Shown here piece after piece: positions 27,127 through 36,535 of a stretch of 64,000 nt of DNA. This DNA comes from Roseiarcus sp963753135 (GTDB taxonomy: Bacteria; Pseudomonadota; Alphaproteobacteria; Rhizobiales; Beijerinckiaceae). The number at the start of each line of letters is the position of its first letter. The stretch's first letter is position 1. Where the stretch lies: assembly GCA_963753135.1 (NCBI GenBank), contig CAVWBA010000001.1:744001-808000 (forward strand), given 5' to 3'. Position numbers and translations under genes: made by a program. The notes below the pieces were generated by a model. The model did not search any database, was not told the origin of the DNA, and saw only the letters and a list, made by a program, of their open reading frames with translations.

Positions 27127-27651
27127 GACGTCCTCAGTCATAGAGAAAGGCCCGGTGGCCATGAAGGGCGTCACGGCGTTGGTGCTGAAGCTCTGGACCG
27201 TGCCGGTCGTCGTGGTCGAGCGGGTATGAAGCAATGTACCGGGCATGTTTCCTGTCGGGTCCACGCCCTGCGTATTCGTCGGATCGGCCTAGCAGTTGAA
27301 AGCAATGCGTGAACCTATCGTCGCCTGAAAAGTGCCCGAGTCAGAAAGCTGAACTCTGCTGACAGGAGCCGCATAGTTGACATCGCTCACTATAACGGTG
27401 ACGATCTTAACCGTATTGGTCGTGTTGATCACGGCGAGCGACGAAGTGCTCAGGCTGTCGACGCCCGGCGCCCGGAACGCCAACCGCCGTTTTGAGCTGG
27501 GGCACTGAATCGATGCTGGTGAACCTGGAGTGACCTCGAGAAAAAACTGCAAGCCCGCTTGGGCTGGACTCGCAACACCTAACATTGGACCCATTGCTGC
27601 AGCGGCGGTTAATATAAGTACAGAGTATTGCGCATGGTATTTGTCCCACAA
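27127..27651 (-). pseudogene. Decayed paralogue of the PEP-CTERM protein
   Basis: Homologous to the gene at 26046-26822 but broken in four ways. The expected ATG near 27637 (MRN) is in another frame from the rest. About 50 residues after the signal peptide (ASPAQAGLQFF) are missing. A TAG stops the frame after SRIAFNC, yet homology resumes in frame beyond it (ADPTNTQGVDPTGNMPGT, then GTVQSFSTN and GPFSMTED). The sorting signal is absent, homology ending near 27127. These defects are of different kinds, unlike the one-base breaks elsewhere, so this is a true pseudogene. Confidence 0.75.
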
Positions 27652-27793
27652 AAAGAATACGCCTTAACGAACTTAGTTTCAGTCAAAAGAGCAGATGAGT
27701 CAAGATAATTGGAGAACACCCTACTGATATACAAACGTATTCGAGATAATTAAATCTAACTATCCAATAACCTCAAACAACACATTAGACAGC

Positions 27794-28229
27794 TCAGATG
27801 ACAGCTCCGGTACTAGCCTTGAGCATGACACGTTTCCATGAAAGCCATTCTTTCCTCTCTCTGGCAGATGTCCCGCGCTTGAGGTCGACCCGCCGCCAGC
27901 GCACCACGCCCTCGATCCTGAGCTCTGGGCCAGTTTCAACAATCTGCGCCAACTGCGCCAACTGATCCCTCGACAGACGCGGCTTCGGCCCGCCCATCCA
28001 ATTGTCGATGAGACCATCTGGGCCGTGAGCGTTGAACCGGTGAACCCAATCCCGCAAGGTCTGGCGGTCCGTCCCGCCGATCCTGGCCGCTTCCCAACGA
28101 TCCATCCCGTCGCCGATCGCCCCCAGCGACAACAGCCGTCGGCTCTGGTTTGAATCCTTCGACCGCTTGGCTAGGCGCCGAAGCGACCCGGCCGAAAAAT
28201 CCTCTCGCAATTTTCACCGCGGATGGCAT
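27794..28229 (-). pseudogene. IS630-family transposase N-terminal fragment
   Basis: Begins MPSAVKI at 28229. One extra G near 28211 shifts the frame, then REDFSAGSLRRLAKRSKDS, DGMDRWEAARIGGTDRQTLRDWV and GLIDNWMGGPKPRLSRDQL follow, the helix-turn-helix half of IS630 transposases. The match stops after VVRWRRVDLKR; the remaining 20 or so residues are unrelated and the DDE catalytic domain is absent. It is a truncated element next to the decayed PEP-CTERM copy. Confidence 0.72.
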
Positions 28230-28328
28230 GGCTCACCCTCCATGCCTTCTTGAATCACCCTCCCCCGCGATTCGGGAATCTCCCCAAGAGTTCAAACCGA
28301 CAGGGCCTTTGGCATGATTGCCACAGCT

Positions 28329-29024
28329 CTAAACTTCAAGCCAGTCCTTGCGGACGGACTCGCTGGCTTTTAACTTCTCCGGGGTGCCCTCGAATACGAT
28401 ACGACCGCGTCCCATGACGTAAACCCTATGCGATATCCTCAAGGCGATCGACAGTTTCTGCTCGACGAGAAGTATGGCGACGCCAGCGGCAGCGATCCTT
28501 GCGATCAGGTCCCCCACCTGCTGAACGATTAGCGGGGCGAGACCTTCCGTGGGCTCGTCGATCATGATCAACTCGGGATCGCCCATGAGCGTGCGGCAGA
28601 TCGTCAGCATCTGCTTCTCGCCCCCCGACAGAACGCCGGCCGCGGTGTCGGCGCGCTCGGCCAGATTGGGAAACATGTCGAGCATGGCTTCGAGCCGCCA
28701 TTTGCCGGGACGACGAACCTTCTTGACGCCGAGCAGGAGGTTCTGGCGAACGGTGAGGCCAGGGAAGATGTCGCGATGCTCCGGTACGTAGCCGAGGCCA
28801 CGGCGCGCGATTTCGTAGTTCGGAAGCCCCGCGATGTCCTCGCCTTTGAAGCGGACGATGCCGCGCGGGCCCACCTCACCCATGATCGCCTTTATCGTCG
28901 TCGAACGGCCGACCCCGTTGCGGCCGAGAAGGCTGACGACTTCGCCCGAGGCGACGTCGAGATCAACGCCCTGAAGGATGTGGCTCTTCCCGTAGTAAGC
29001 GTTAAGGTCCCTCACCTCCAGCAT
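28329..29024 (-). CDS. livF: Branched-chain amino acid ABC transporter, ATPase LivF
   Basis: A 231-residue ABC ATPase. Walker A is LLGRNGVGRSTT (Arg in place of the usual Lys, an unusual change in a catalytic loop: GRNGVGRST rather than GxGKST). Signature VLSGGEKQMLTICRTLM, Walker B LIMIDEPTEGLAPL and H-loop region LLVEQKL are present. It is the last gene of livKHMGF; its ATG overlaps the livG stop (TGATG). If real, the Walker A Arg would weaken ATP hydrolysis by this subunit. The family otherwise imports leucine, isoleucine, valine or other small amides. Confidence 0.9.
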   Translation of the reverse strand: MLEVRDLNAYYGKSHILQGVDLDVASGEVVSLLGRNGVGRSTTIKAIMGEVGPRGIVRFKGEDIAGLPNYEIARRGLGYVPEHRDIFPGLTVRQNLLLGVKKVRRPGKWRLEAMLDMFPNLAERADTAAGVLSGGEKQMLTICRTLMGDPELIMIDEPTEGLAPLIVQQVGDLIARIAAAGVAILLVEQKLSIALRISHRVYVMGRGRIVFEGTPEKLKASESVRKDWLEV

Positions 29025-29773
29025 CAGAGCGCCTCCTCGCCGAGATAGGCTTGCCTGACCTTAGGATCGGCGCGGATGGCCTCTGGCGAGCCCGACGCGA
29101 TGATCTGTCCGTAGACCAGGACCGAGATGCGGTCGGCGAGACCGAACACCACGCTCATGTCATGCTCGACGATCACGAGCGTGCGGCCCTCGGTGAGACG
29201 GCGGATCAGCGCGACCGCACGTTCGGTCTCCGCGCGGCTCATGCCGGCTGTCGGTTCGTCCAGCATGATCACGCTGGCGCCGCCAGCGATGGTGACGCCG
29301 ACCTCCAGCTCCCTCTGCTCGGCGTAGGTCAATAGGCCCGCGGGGACGTCGCGGCGGTGCGTGAGATGAATGTTTTCCAGCACTTCCTCGGTGCGCCGGC
29401 GGACTTCCGGCAGGCGATCGACATATTTCCAGAACGCGTAGCGATGGCCGGTCGCCCAGAGGACGGCGCAGCGGACGTTCTCCCACACCGTCATCTTGAC
29501 GAAGACGTTGGTGACCTGGAACGACCGCGACAACCCGCGCCGGTTGATCTCATGTGGGGCCAAGCCGGAGATCAGTTCGCCATTGAGCCGGATCTCGCCC
29601 GAACTTGGCTTGATATGGCCGCTGATGAGATTGAAGGTCGTGGATTTTCCCGCGCCGTTCGGACCTATGATCGCGTGACGCTCACCCTGCGCCACGCTCA
29701 GGTTGAGATCGCGGATGATGCGGACTTCGCCGAAACGCTTCTCGACGGCCTGCACGGAGATGGCGGCGGTCAC
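29024..29773 (-). CDS. livG: Branched-chain amino acid ABC transporter, ATPase LivG
   Basis: A 249-residue ABC ATPase with Walker A IIGPNGAGKSTTFNL, signature region LTYAEQRELEVGVTIA, Walker B VIMLDEPTAGM and H-loop LVIVEHDMSVVF. The GTG start at 29773 overlaps the stop of livM (GTGA). An in-frame extension upstream lies inside livM and is discarded. It pairs with LivF to power the LivHM channel. Confidence 0.92.
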   Translation of the reverse strand: MTAAISVQAVEKRFGEVRIIRDLNLSVAQGERHAIIGPNGAGKSTTFNLISGHIKPSSGEIRLNGELISGLAPHEINRRGLSRSFQVTNVFVKMTVWENVRCAVLWATGHRYAFWKYVDRLPEVRRRTEEVLENIHLTHRRDVPAGLLTYAEQRELEVGVTIAGGASVIMLDEPTAGMSRAETERAVALIRRLTEGRTLVIVEHDMSVVFGLADRISVLVYGQIIASGSPEAIRADPKVRQAYLGEEAL

Positions 29774-31074
29774 GCGAGCCGTCCCCGCTCCCGGGCCACC
29801 GCCGTGGCCCGGTCCCACGCCGCGCCGACCCGAGCCCATGAGAGGCGCGCGATCACGAACCCGCCGACGACGAGCGCAGCCGCGACCGCCCAGGTCGAGG
29901 GCCGGGTCGCGTCGAAGGGAACGCCGAAGAGATCGATGAGGTTGCTCTGATCCTGATTGGCGGTGTAACGCGCCACCGTCTCTATCGAGAGCACGACGCC
30001 GAGCGCGAGCGCGAGCGTCGGGACCGCAGCCGCCAGATAGGACGGAAGCACCTGCGCGAGCGATCCGGCGCGCGCGAGCGGGCGGTGCATCATCAGGAGC
30101 CCTGCGATGCCGCCCGGCGCGAACAGGACGACGCCGATGAACAGAATGCCGAAATAGAGCTGCCACACGGGGGTGACGTCGGCCAGATTGATCTGGAGGT
30201 AGGTCACGAGGATCGCGCCGAGGATCGGGCCGAAGAAATAGGCGGTCCCGCCGATGAAGGCGGCGAACAGCACGTAGCCCGACTGGGTCGCGCCGAGATA
30301 GGCGGAATTGGCGATCTCGAAATTGATCGCGGCCAGCCCCCCGGCGACGCCGGCGAAGAGGCCACCGAACCCGTAGGCGAGATAGCGCACCACATGCGGG
30401 TCGTAGCCGATGAACTCGACGCGTTCGGGATTGTCGCGTACGGCGTTGCAGATGCGCCCGAACGGCGTGCGGGTCAGCGCGTACATGGCGAGCGTCGACG
30501 CCAGGGTCCAGAACGCGATGAGGTAATAGACCTGAAGCTGCGATCCGAAGCTCCAGCCGAACACGTGCGGCAGGGCGGTGCGATCGGTGGTGACGCCGGA
30601 CTCCCCGCCGAACACGCTGCGCAGAATGAGCGACGACGAGGCGACCAGTTCCCCCACGCCCAGCGAGATCATGGCGAAGGCGGTGCTGGCGCGCTTGGTG
30701 ACGACCCAGCCGATCACAATCGCGAAGGCGAGGCCGCCGAAGCCGCCGATGAGCGGAATGAGAGGGAGCGGGAGCGGCCAGTTGCGACTGGCGATCGCAT
30801 TCATCGCGTGAACGGCCAGATAGGCGCCGAGGCCGTAATGCACGGCGTGGCCGAACGACAACAGGCCGGTCTGGCCAAGCAGGATGTTGTAGGAGAGCGC
30901 GAACACGATGGCGATGCCGATCAGGTTAAAAGTCGTCAAAGCGCCGCCGGAGGAAAAGATCAGCGGCAGCACGACGAGCGCCGCCGCCGCTGCAAGCCAC
31001 AGCCCGTAGAACTGCAGGCGTGCGGTCAACGCTTGTCCGCTGAGCTCGGTCGCGTCGGTCGCGGCGCCACTCAT
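29770..31074 (-). CDS. livM: Branched-chain amino acid ABC transporter, permease LivM
   Basis: A 434-residue permease with about eleven hydrophobic segments, longer than the usual 300-350 residues because of a C-terminal extension with extra TM segments. Typical elements are FALSYNILLGQTGLLSFGHAVHYG, ISLGVGELVASS, and AGVAGGLAAINFEIANSAYLGATQSG leading to the EAA-like loop. Overlaps both neighbours by four bases (ATGA and GTGA), showing tight coupling in the operon. Confidence 0.9.
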   Translation of the reverse strand: MSGAATDATELSGQALTARLQFYGLWLAAAAALVVLPLIFSSGGALTTFNLIGIAIVFALSYNILLGQTGLLSFGHAVHYGLGAYLAVHAMNAIASRNWPLPLPLIPLIGGFGGLAFAIVIGWVVTKRASTAFAMISLGVGELVASSSLILRSVFGGESGVTTDRTALPHVFGWSFGSQLQVYYLIAFWTLASTLAMYALTRTPFGRICNAVRDNPERVEFIGYDPHVVRYLAYGFGGLFAGVAGGLAAINFEIANSAYLGATQSGYVLFAAFIGGTAYFFGPILGAILVTYLQINLADVTPVWQLYFGILFIGVVLFAPGGIAGLLMMHRPLARAGSLAQVLPSYLAAAVPTLALALGVVLSIETVARYTANQDQSNLIDLFGVPFDATRPSTWAVAAALVVGGFVIARLSWARVGAAWDRATAVARERGRLA

Positions 31075-32018
31075 GTTTCCCGCGAGCCCAGGAGCCCCAT
31101 GGGCCGCACGATCAGGATGGCCACCATCAGCACGTAAGGCAGGATCGGGGCGATCTGAGCGATCGTCACGTTCCAGACGTCGCTGAGAACCGACGGGCCG
31201 AGGCTCGGATCGAGCGGTCCGAACGCGCTCGCCAGAGAACCGTTCAGGGCAACCGCGAAGGTCTGAATGAGACCGATCAGCAACGAGGCGACGAAGGCTC
31301 CGGGCAGCGAACCAAGACCACCGACCACAACGACGACAAACAGGATCGGGCCAAGCAGCGCCGCCATGTCGGACTGCGTCACCAGCGAAGGTCCGGCGAT
31401 CACCCCCGCGAGCCCGGCGAGCGCGCCGCCGACGCCGAATACGAGCATGAATATGCGCCCGACGTTGTGGCCGAGATGGCCGACCATGGTCGGGTGGGTC
31501 AGCGCGGCCTGGACAATAAGACCGATACGCGTGGCGTTGAGGACGATCAGCAGACCGACGAACACCGCCGCCGAGACCGCAAGCATGAAAATCTTGTACG
31601 CGGGATAGTTAGTGGAGAAGATCGTAAAAGCAGGGAAGTCGAGAATCGCGGGAACCCGATAGTCCACCGGGCTCTTGCCCCAGATCATCGACACGATTTC
31701 TTCGATTGCGTAAGCCAGGCCGAAGGTCAGCAGAAGTTCAGCGACGTGCCCGTGCTTGTGGGCGTTGCCGAGCCCGTAACGCTCGACGGCCATGGCGATG
31801 GCGCCCACCAGCAGCGGCGCGACGACCAGCGCCGGCCAGAACCCGATCCAGCGCGTCAGTTGAAAGCCGAAAAAGGCGCCGAGCATGTAAAAGCTGGCGT
31901 GGGCGAAGTTGAGCACGCCCATCATGCTGAAAATGAGGGTCAGTCCGCTGGACAGCAGGAACAGCAGCATCCCGAACAAAACGCCGTTCAGAGTGGAGAT
32001 GACAATCAACTCAAGCAC
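31071..32018 (-). CDS. livH: Branched-chain amino acid ABC transporter, permease LivH
   Basis: A 315-residue permease with about eight hydrophobic segments. Conserved features are LLSSGLTLIFSMMGVLNFAHASFYMLGAFF near the N-terminus and FVVVVVGGLGSLPGAFVASLLIGL near the end. GTG start at 32018 without a strong ribosome site. It lies 74 bases downstream of the binding-protein gene and overlaps livM by four bases. Confidence 0.9.
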   Translation of the reverse strand: MLELIVISTLNGVLFGMLLFLLSSGLTLIFSMMGVLNFAHASFYMLGAFFGFQLTRWIGFWPALVVAPLLVGAIAMAVERYGLGNAHKHGHVAELLLTFGLAYAIEEIVSMIWGKSPVDYRVPAILDFPAFTIFSTNYPAYKIFMLAVSAAVFVGLLIVLNATRIGLIVQAALTHPTMVGHLGHNVGRIFMLVFGVGGALAGLAGVIAGPSLVTQSDMAALLGPILFVVVVVGGLGSLPGAFVASLLIGLIQTFAVALNGSLASAFGPLDPSLGPSVLSDVWNVTIAQIAPILPYVLMVAILIVRPMGLLGSRET

Positions 32019-32092
32019 GGGCGCGCTCGCTGGAAGGCCAGATGGGGCGACGCCGGTCCAGACGCGCGCCCCTCACGGGACGCGCCGGCCGA

Positions 32093-33331
32093 TTAAGGGC
32101 GCTTCATCTTGCAGGTCGTCGGGACCATCGTCTGAGCGGTGTCGATCTTGGACGCGAGGACCCATCCCCAGCCGGTGTTTTCCTCGTCGAAGGGGTCCTT
32201 CGCCTTGTCCGTCAGCGTCCCGAACGAGGAGATGTAGAGCGGCTGGAAGAACTGATGGTCTTCTTTGCGCATAAAGCCCTCGCCGCCGTCGAGAACCTCG
32301 AACTTCATACCCTCGAGCGCTGCGGCCACTTTCGTCGGTTCGATGGAGCCGGCCTTCTCCGCGGCCAGCTTAAACATCCTGACTTCGTTGATGACGCGCG
32401 GATACCACAGCGAGGTCCCGACCTTGGCGCGGAAGTCTTTCTCGAACTCCATCGCCGACTTGTCGCCGGAGTTCGGGATGCCTTCGGTGATCTGGTAGAC
32501 TTGGTGATCGAGGCCGGCTTGCTTGATCGCAGTCGGGCCACCGGCGCCGCCCGCGTAGTATGTGTACCAGTTGACCTTCAGGCCGGCGTCGGCGGCCGCT
32601 TTCAGGAGCAGCGCGAAATCCTGCCCCCAGTTGCCGGTCACGACCGTGTCGGCTCCGGAGGCCTTGATCTTGGCGATGTAGGGCGAGAAATCCGTGACCT
32701 TCAAAAGCGGATGCACCTCGTCGCCGACGATCTGGATGTCCGGCCGCTTTGCGGCCAGCATCGCGCGCGCCTGCGTGCGGACCGACTGGCCGAACGAGTA
32801 ATCCTGGTTGATGAGGTAAACCTTCTTGATGGACGGCTGCCCCTTCATGTAATTGGTGAGCGCCTCCATTTTGATGTCGGAGTTGGCGTCCCAGCGAAAG
32901 TGCCAGTAGCTGCACTTATCGTTCGTCATGCTGGGATCGACGGCGGCATAGTTGAAATAGAGCATCTGCTGGCTGGGGTTGCGCTCGTTGTTCTTGGTGA
33001 CGAAGCCCTCGAGCGCGGCGCCGACCGACGAACCGTTGCCCTGGGTGATGTAATGTATGCCGTCGTCGGCGGCCTTCTGCGCCTGAACGAGGCTCTCCTG
33101 CGGATTGGTCTTGTTGTCCATCGGCACGATTTCGAACTTGTGGCCGATTGCGCCGCCCTGGGCGTTGATCAGGTCGGCGATGTATTGAAAGGTCTTGAGG
33201 CCGATCACGCCAACGCTGGCGCCGCCGCCGGACAGGGGATCGATATAGCCGATCTTGACGGTGTCCTCCGCGTGAGCGGTTCCGAGGACCAACGGCAGAG
33301 CCATAGCGACAACGAAACTGAGTTTCCGCAT
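32093..33331 (-). CDS. livK: Branched-chain amino acid ABC transporter, periplasmic binding protein
   Basis: A 412-residue periplasmic binding protein. The start ATG 33331 (MRKLSFVVAMALPLVLGTAHA, cleaved signal peptide) has GGAGG nine bases upstream; an 18-residue extension upstream is rejected. The mature start TVKIGYIDPLSGGGASVGVIG and AKAADDGIHYITQGNGSSVG-type sequences are typical of the Leu/Ile/Val-binding type I fold. Two to four cysteines (NDKCSYWHF, TTCKMKRP) could form a disulfide. First gene of livKHMGF. The exact ligand cannot be read from sequence. Confidence 0.9.
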   Translation of the reverse strand: MRKLSFVVAMALPLVLGTAHAEDTVKIGYIDPLSGGGASVGVIGLKTFQYIADLINAQGGAIGHKFEIVPMDNKTNPQESLVQAQKAADDGIHYITQGNGSSVGAALEGFVTKNNERNPSQQMLYFNYAAVDPSMTNDKCSYWHFRWDANSDIKMEALTNYMKGQPSIKKVYLINQDYSFGQSVRTQARAMLAAKRPDIQIVGDEVHPLLKVTDFSPYIAKIKASGADTVVTGNWGQDFALLLKAAADAGLKVNWYTYYAGGAGGPTAIKQAGLDHQVYQITEGIPNSGDKSAMEFEKDFRAKVGTSLWYPRVINEVRMFKLAAEKAGSIEPTKVAAALEGMKFEVLDGGEGFMRKEDHQFFQPLYISSFGTLTDKAKDPFDEENTGWGWVLASKIDTAQTMVPTTCKMKRP

Positions 33332-33710
33332 TTTCCGTTTTCCTCCACTGAATCCATAAGACCGCGCCCAAGTCGGATTTGTCAACTCGATCGCGAGACC
33401 CCGCGGTCGCCTCGGCGAGACCGTCGCTTGCTACCCGTGGGCGCAGCCGAAGCTTGCGTCGGCGTCGCCTTTGTACCAGGTGCTCTGCGGATAGGGCAGG
33501 AGAGGCCACTGAATTTCGATCCCCTTTGCGGCGGGCGCGGCGTCGTATCCGGCCCAGTGCGAGAGCACGGTCATCGCCAAAAAAGGAGGCCGCCCTAAGT
33601 CTAGTGGCTCGCTTCAACGATTTCGCAAGGATTTGACGATTCATTGTCGATCGCGATTGAAGCGCTGGAGGAGATGATGGCGGCAAGATCGCCTTCCGTG
33701 AAAGCGGTAT
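33332..33710. other. Region upstream of livK, left flank of an IS630 copy
   Basis: Should contain the livK promoter. A reverse-strand frame at 33431-33574 (47 codons, ending in YKGDADASFGCAHG) looks protein-like but has no ribosome site, and its frame remains open towards the IS, so it may be the tail of a gene cut by the insertion. I do not recognise it. Confidence 0.35.
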
Positions 33711-34890
33711 GTGGTGCGGCTGAGCCCGGAGGAGCGCGGCGGGCTTGAAGCGATGACTCGCAAGGGCAAGAGCTTGGCGGCGCGGCTTCTGAAGGCTCGC
33801 ATCCTGTTGAAGGCTGACGGTTCAGAAGCGGGCGAAGGTTGGAGCGACAGCCGGATTGTCGGGGCTCTGGAAACCAGCGTTTCCATGGTCTATCGGGTGC
33901 GCAAGCAATGGGTGGAGGAAGGGCTCGAGACGGTCTTGAGCCGCAAGCCCCCGGCCAGGCCTTCCGTTCCGCGGATTTTCGACGGCGAAAAGGAAGCGCG
34001 GCTGATTGCTCTGGCCAGCTCCAAACCGCCCGAGGGACATGCGCGCTGGAGCTTGCGGCTGCTTGAAAGCAAGGTGGTGGAGTTCGGCATTGTCGAGGCC
34101 GCCAGCGACTCGACGATCCAGCGCGTGCTCAAAAAAACGCTCTTCAGCCGCACCGCCGCAAATATACTGGGTCATCCCGCCCAAGGCGAGCGGCGCTTTC
34201 GTAGCGGCGATGGAAGACGTGCTGTCGGTCTACACGCGGCCCCGCGAGCCCGATCGACCGCTGGTTTGCCTGGATGAGACCTCCAAGCAGCTCGTCGCCG
34301 AAACCCGCCTTCCGATCGCAATGAAGCCGGGCGCCCGGCGCGCGTCGATTTGCGAATACGAGCGCAATGGCGCGGCCAACCTGTTCATGATGTTCGCGCC
34401 GATCGAAGGCTGGCGCTGCGTCAAGGTCACGGATCGCCGCACCGCTCTCGACTATGCCCAGGTTCTCAAAGACCTGGCCGATGTCCACTTCGCCAAAGCC
34501 GAGACGATCGTTCTCGTCCAGGATAATCTCAACACTCACGCCGCCGCGTCGCTTTATCAAGCCTATCCCGCCGCCGAGGCCAGGCGCTTGGTCGAACGCT
34601 TCGAATGGCGTTACACGCCCAAACACGGCTCCTGGCTCAACCTGGCTGAATCCGAACTCGGCGTCCTCGCCTCGCAGTGTCTCGACCGCCGCATCCCCGA
34701 CAAGCCGACCATCGCCGACGCGGTCTCCGCTTGGGTCGAGAGCCGAAACGCTCATCACGCCATCGCTGATTGGCGCTTCACAACCGACGACGCTCGCGTC
34801 AAACTGAAACCTCTACCCCTCAACATGAATGAATCGCGCCCCGTATCGCTATCTTCAGCACTTACACCCGCACGGATGATGGGCTTGTGA
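33711..34890 (+). mobile_element. IS630-family transposase (frame switch at an A7 run)
   Basis: Frame one encodes the helix-turn-helix half (MVRLSPEERGGLEAMTRKGK, GWSDSRIVGALETSVSMVYRV, DSTIQRVLKK). At 34131-34137 there is a run of seven A, after which the match continues one frame over: IYWVIPPKASGAFVAAMEDV, LVCLDETSKQLVAETR (first catalytic Asp), VLVQDNLNTH (second Asp), FEWRYTPKHGSWLNLAESEL (Glu). The DDE triad is complete. The frame switch may be a programmed slip, as known for some IS630 elements, or one surplus base. Homologues suggest a second small discrepancy just after the A7 run. Terminal inverted repeats were not resolved. Confidence 0.8.
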
Positions 34891-35185
34891 GATCGTGCCC
34901 AACGACAACATCTGGAAGAATGTCATCGTCGACGAAACGACCGGCGTCGTGAAATCTCCGCTCGCGGGCGACGCGAAACCGTCCGAGGGGAATGCCGAAG
35001 CCGCGTGGGGCCCCGCGAGCTCATTCATCGGCCCAACGGCTGGGGCGGGCCGATGGTCGGTCGCGCCTGAAAATTTGATCAGGTCGCGGCTGAATTTGGG
35101 GAAAACGCGCGGGCCTCCTACCGCGGCTCCGCCACATACAATTCAGAGAACTGCGACGCTCCCGCCAGACAGGAGGCCGGTTCGC
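34891..35185. other. Right flank of the IS630 copy, possible gene remnant
   Basis: A forward frame from 34895 starts with protein-like text (NDNIWKNVIVDETTGVVKSP) but loses that character after about 45 codons. It has no ribosome site of its own. It may be the remnant of a gene disrupted by the insertion; no family recognised. Confidence 0.3.
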
Positions 35186-35896
35186 TCAGGGCTTGTTCGG
35201 AACGTCGAAAAGAGCGCCAGTGCGGAACACTAAACCCGCGGCGCCCGCCCCAATCAGCGGGGCGACGATGAACAACCAGAGCTGCGCGACTGCGCGGGGG
35301 TTAGAGCCGACTCCGATGAGCGCCGGGCCGATCGAGCGCGCCGGATTGACCGAGGTGCCGGTGATGTTGATGCCAACCAGATGGATGACGACCAGCGTGA
35401 GACCGATGGCGAGGCCGGCGAAGCCGGTTGGCGCGAACGGGTGTGTGACGCCAAGAATGCAAACCAGGAATAAAAACGTCGCCACCACTTCGAACACAAA
35501 CGCGGAGACAACGTTGTATTCGCCGAGATAGCCAGGCCCCCAACCGTTCTGGCCGAGCCCGCCGGTCCACCCCTGAGCCTTGCCGGATAGGATGAGATAA
35601 AGCACGCCCGCAGCGACGATCGCGCCCAAAACCTGGGCGATCCAGTAGCTGATCATGTCGGCGACGCTCATGCGGCCAGCGACGTAGACGCCGAAACTGA
35701 CCGCCGGATTGACGTGGCAGCCGGAGATCGGCCCGATGCCGTAGGCCATGGCGACAATGGCGAAGCCGAACGCGCTCGCTATGCCGAGAAGGTTGACGGC
35801 GGTCGCCCCCGATCCCATGCCGCCGACGACCGCTGCTCCGCAGCCGAAAAACACGAGCGCGAATGTCCCAATAAATTCAGCTGCCTGCTTGTTCAT
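35186..35896 (-). CDS. aqpZ: Aquaporin Z
   Basis: A 236-residue water channel of the inner membrane with six TM helices. Both NPA boxes are present (CHVNPAVSFG and TSVNPARSIG, the latter with the selectivity-filter Arg). The narrow-filter His is likely in VVIHLVGINITG. The start is ATG 35896 (MNKQAAEFIGTFALVFFGCG) with GGAGG six bases upstream; a 74-residue upstream extension is not credible. Transcribed divergently from yajC. Confidence 0.95.
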   Translation of the reverse strand: MNKQAAEFIGTFALVFFGCGAAVVGGMGSGATAVNLLGIASAFGFAIVAMAYGIGPISGCHVNPAVSFGVYVAGRMSVADMISYWIAQVLGAIVAAGVLYLILSGKAQGWTGGLGQNGWGPGYLGEYNVVSAFVFEVVATFLFLVCILGVTHPFAPTGFAGLAIGLTLVVIHLVGINITGTSVNPARSIGPALIGVGSNPRAVAQLWLFIVAPLIGAGAAGLVFRTGALFDVPNKP

Positions 35897-36107
35897 TATC
35901 CCCTCCATCCCATGCCCGAATCGCAAGGTCGCCCTTATAGCCACGGCTTCGCCTTGAGAAAAGGGCGCGGGCGAGCCGCTCTCCGCCGGAGCCCGCTTCG
36001 TCCACCCACGGGCCGTTGCTTTCGTAGAGCCCACCGCTATATATGCGACGCCTTTTTGACCTCTCGATGAACGGCGCGGCTTTCGCGTCGCCGGAGCTGC
36101 CGTCCCC

Positions 36108-36494
36108 GTGCTGATCACCGCCGCCTATGCGCAAGCCACCGGCGTCCTTCCCTTCGGGGGGAGCGATGCGCTGGTTCAGCTGGTGCCGATCGTGGCGATG
36201 ATCGCGATCGTCTATTTCATCATCTTGCGGCCGCAGCAGCGCCGCCAGAAGGAGCAGCGCGAATTGGTCATGGCGGCGCGGCGCGGCGACGTCGTCGTCA
36301 CTACCGGCGGCTTGATCGGCAAGGTCACCAAGTCGGTCGATGACAACGAAGTCGAGTTCGAGATCGCTCCTAACGTGCGCGTGCGGTTGGCTCGCTCCGG
36401 CATCTCCGAAGTGCGCGCCAAGGGGGAGCCAATCAAGGACGCGACGCCCCCCGCCAAGTCGTCGCCGGCCAAGAAGGATGCGTCCAGTCCTTAA
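36108..36494 (+). CDS. yajC: Preprotein translocase subunit YajC
   Basis: A 128-residue single-pass protein: short N-terminus, TM helix at residues 25-45 (LVQLVPIVAMIAIVYFIILRPQ), then the cytosolic domain with RPQQRRQKEQ and RRGDVVVTTGGLIGKVTKS. A Lys/Pro/Ala-rich tail ends it. It forms an accessory complex with SecD and SecF, whose genes follow directly (42 bases). GTG start at 36108 gives a normal length. Confidence 0.93.
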   Translation: MLITAAYAQATGVLPFGGSDALVQLVPIVAMIAIVYFIILRPQQRRQKEQRELVMAARRGDVVVTTGGLIGKVTKSVDDNEVEFEIAPNVRVRLARSGISEVRAKGEPIKDATPPAKSSPAKKDASSP

Positions 36495-36535
36495 GGGCGG
36501 GAGCGCCGCTCTTGGGCGCGTGTTGAGAAAGTCTG

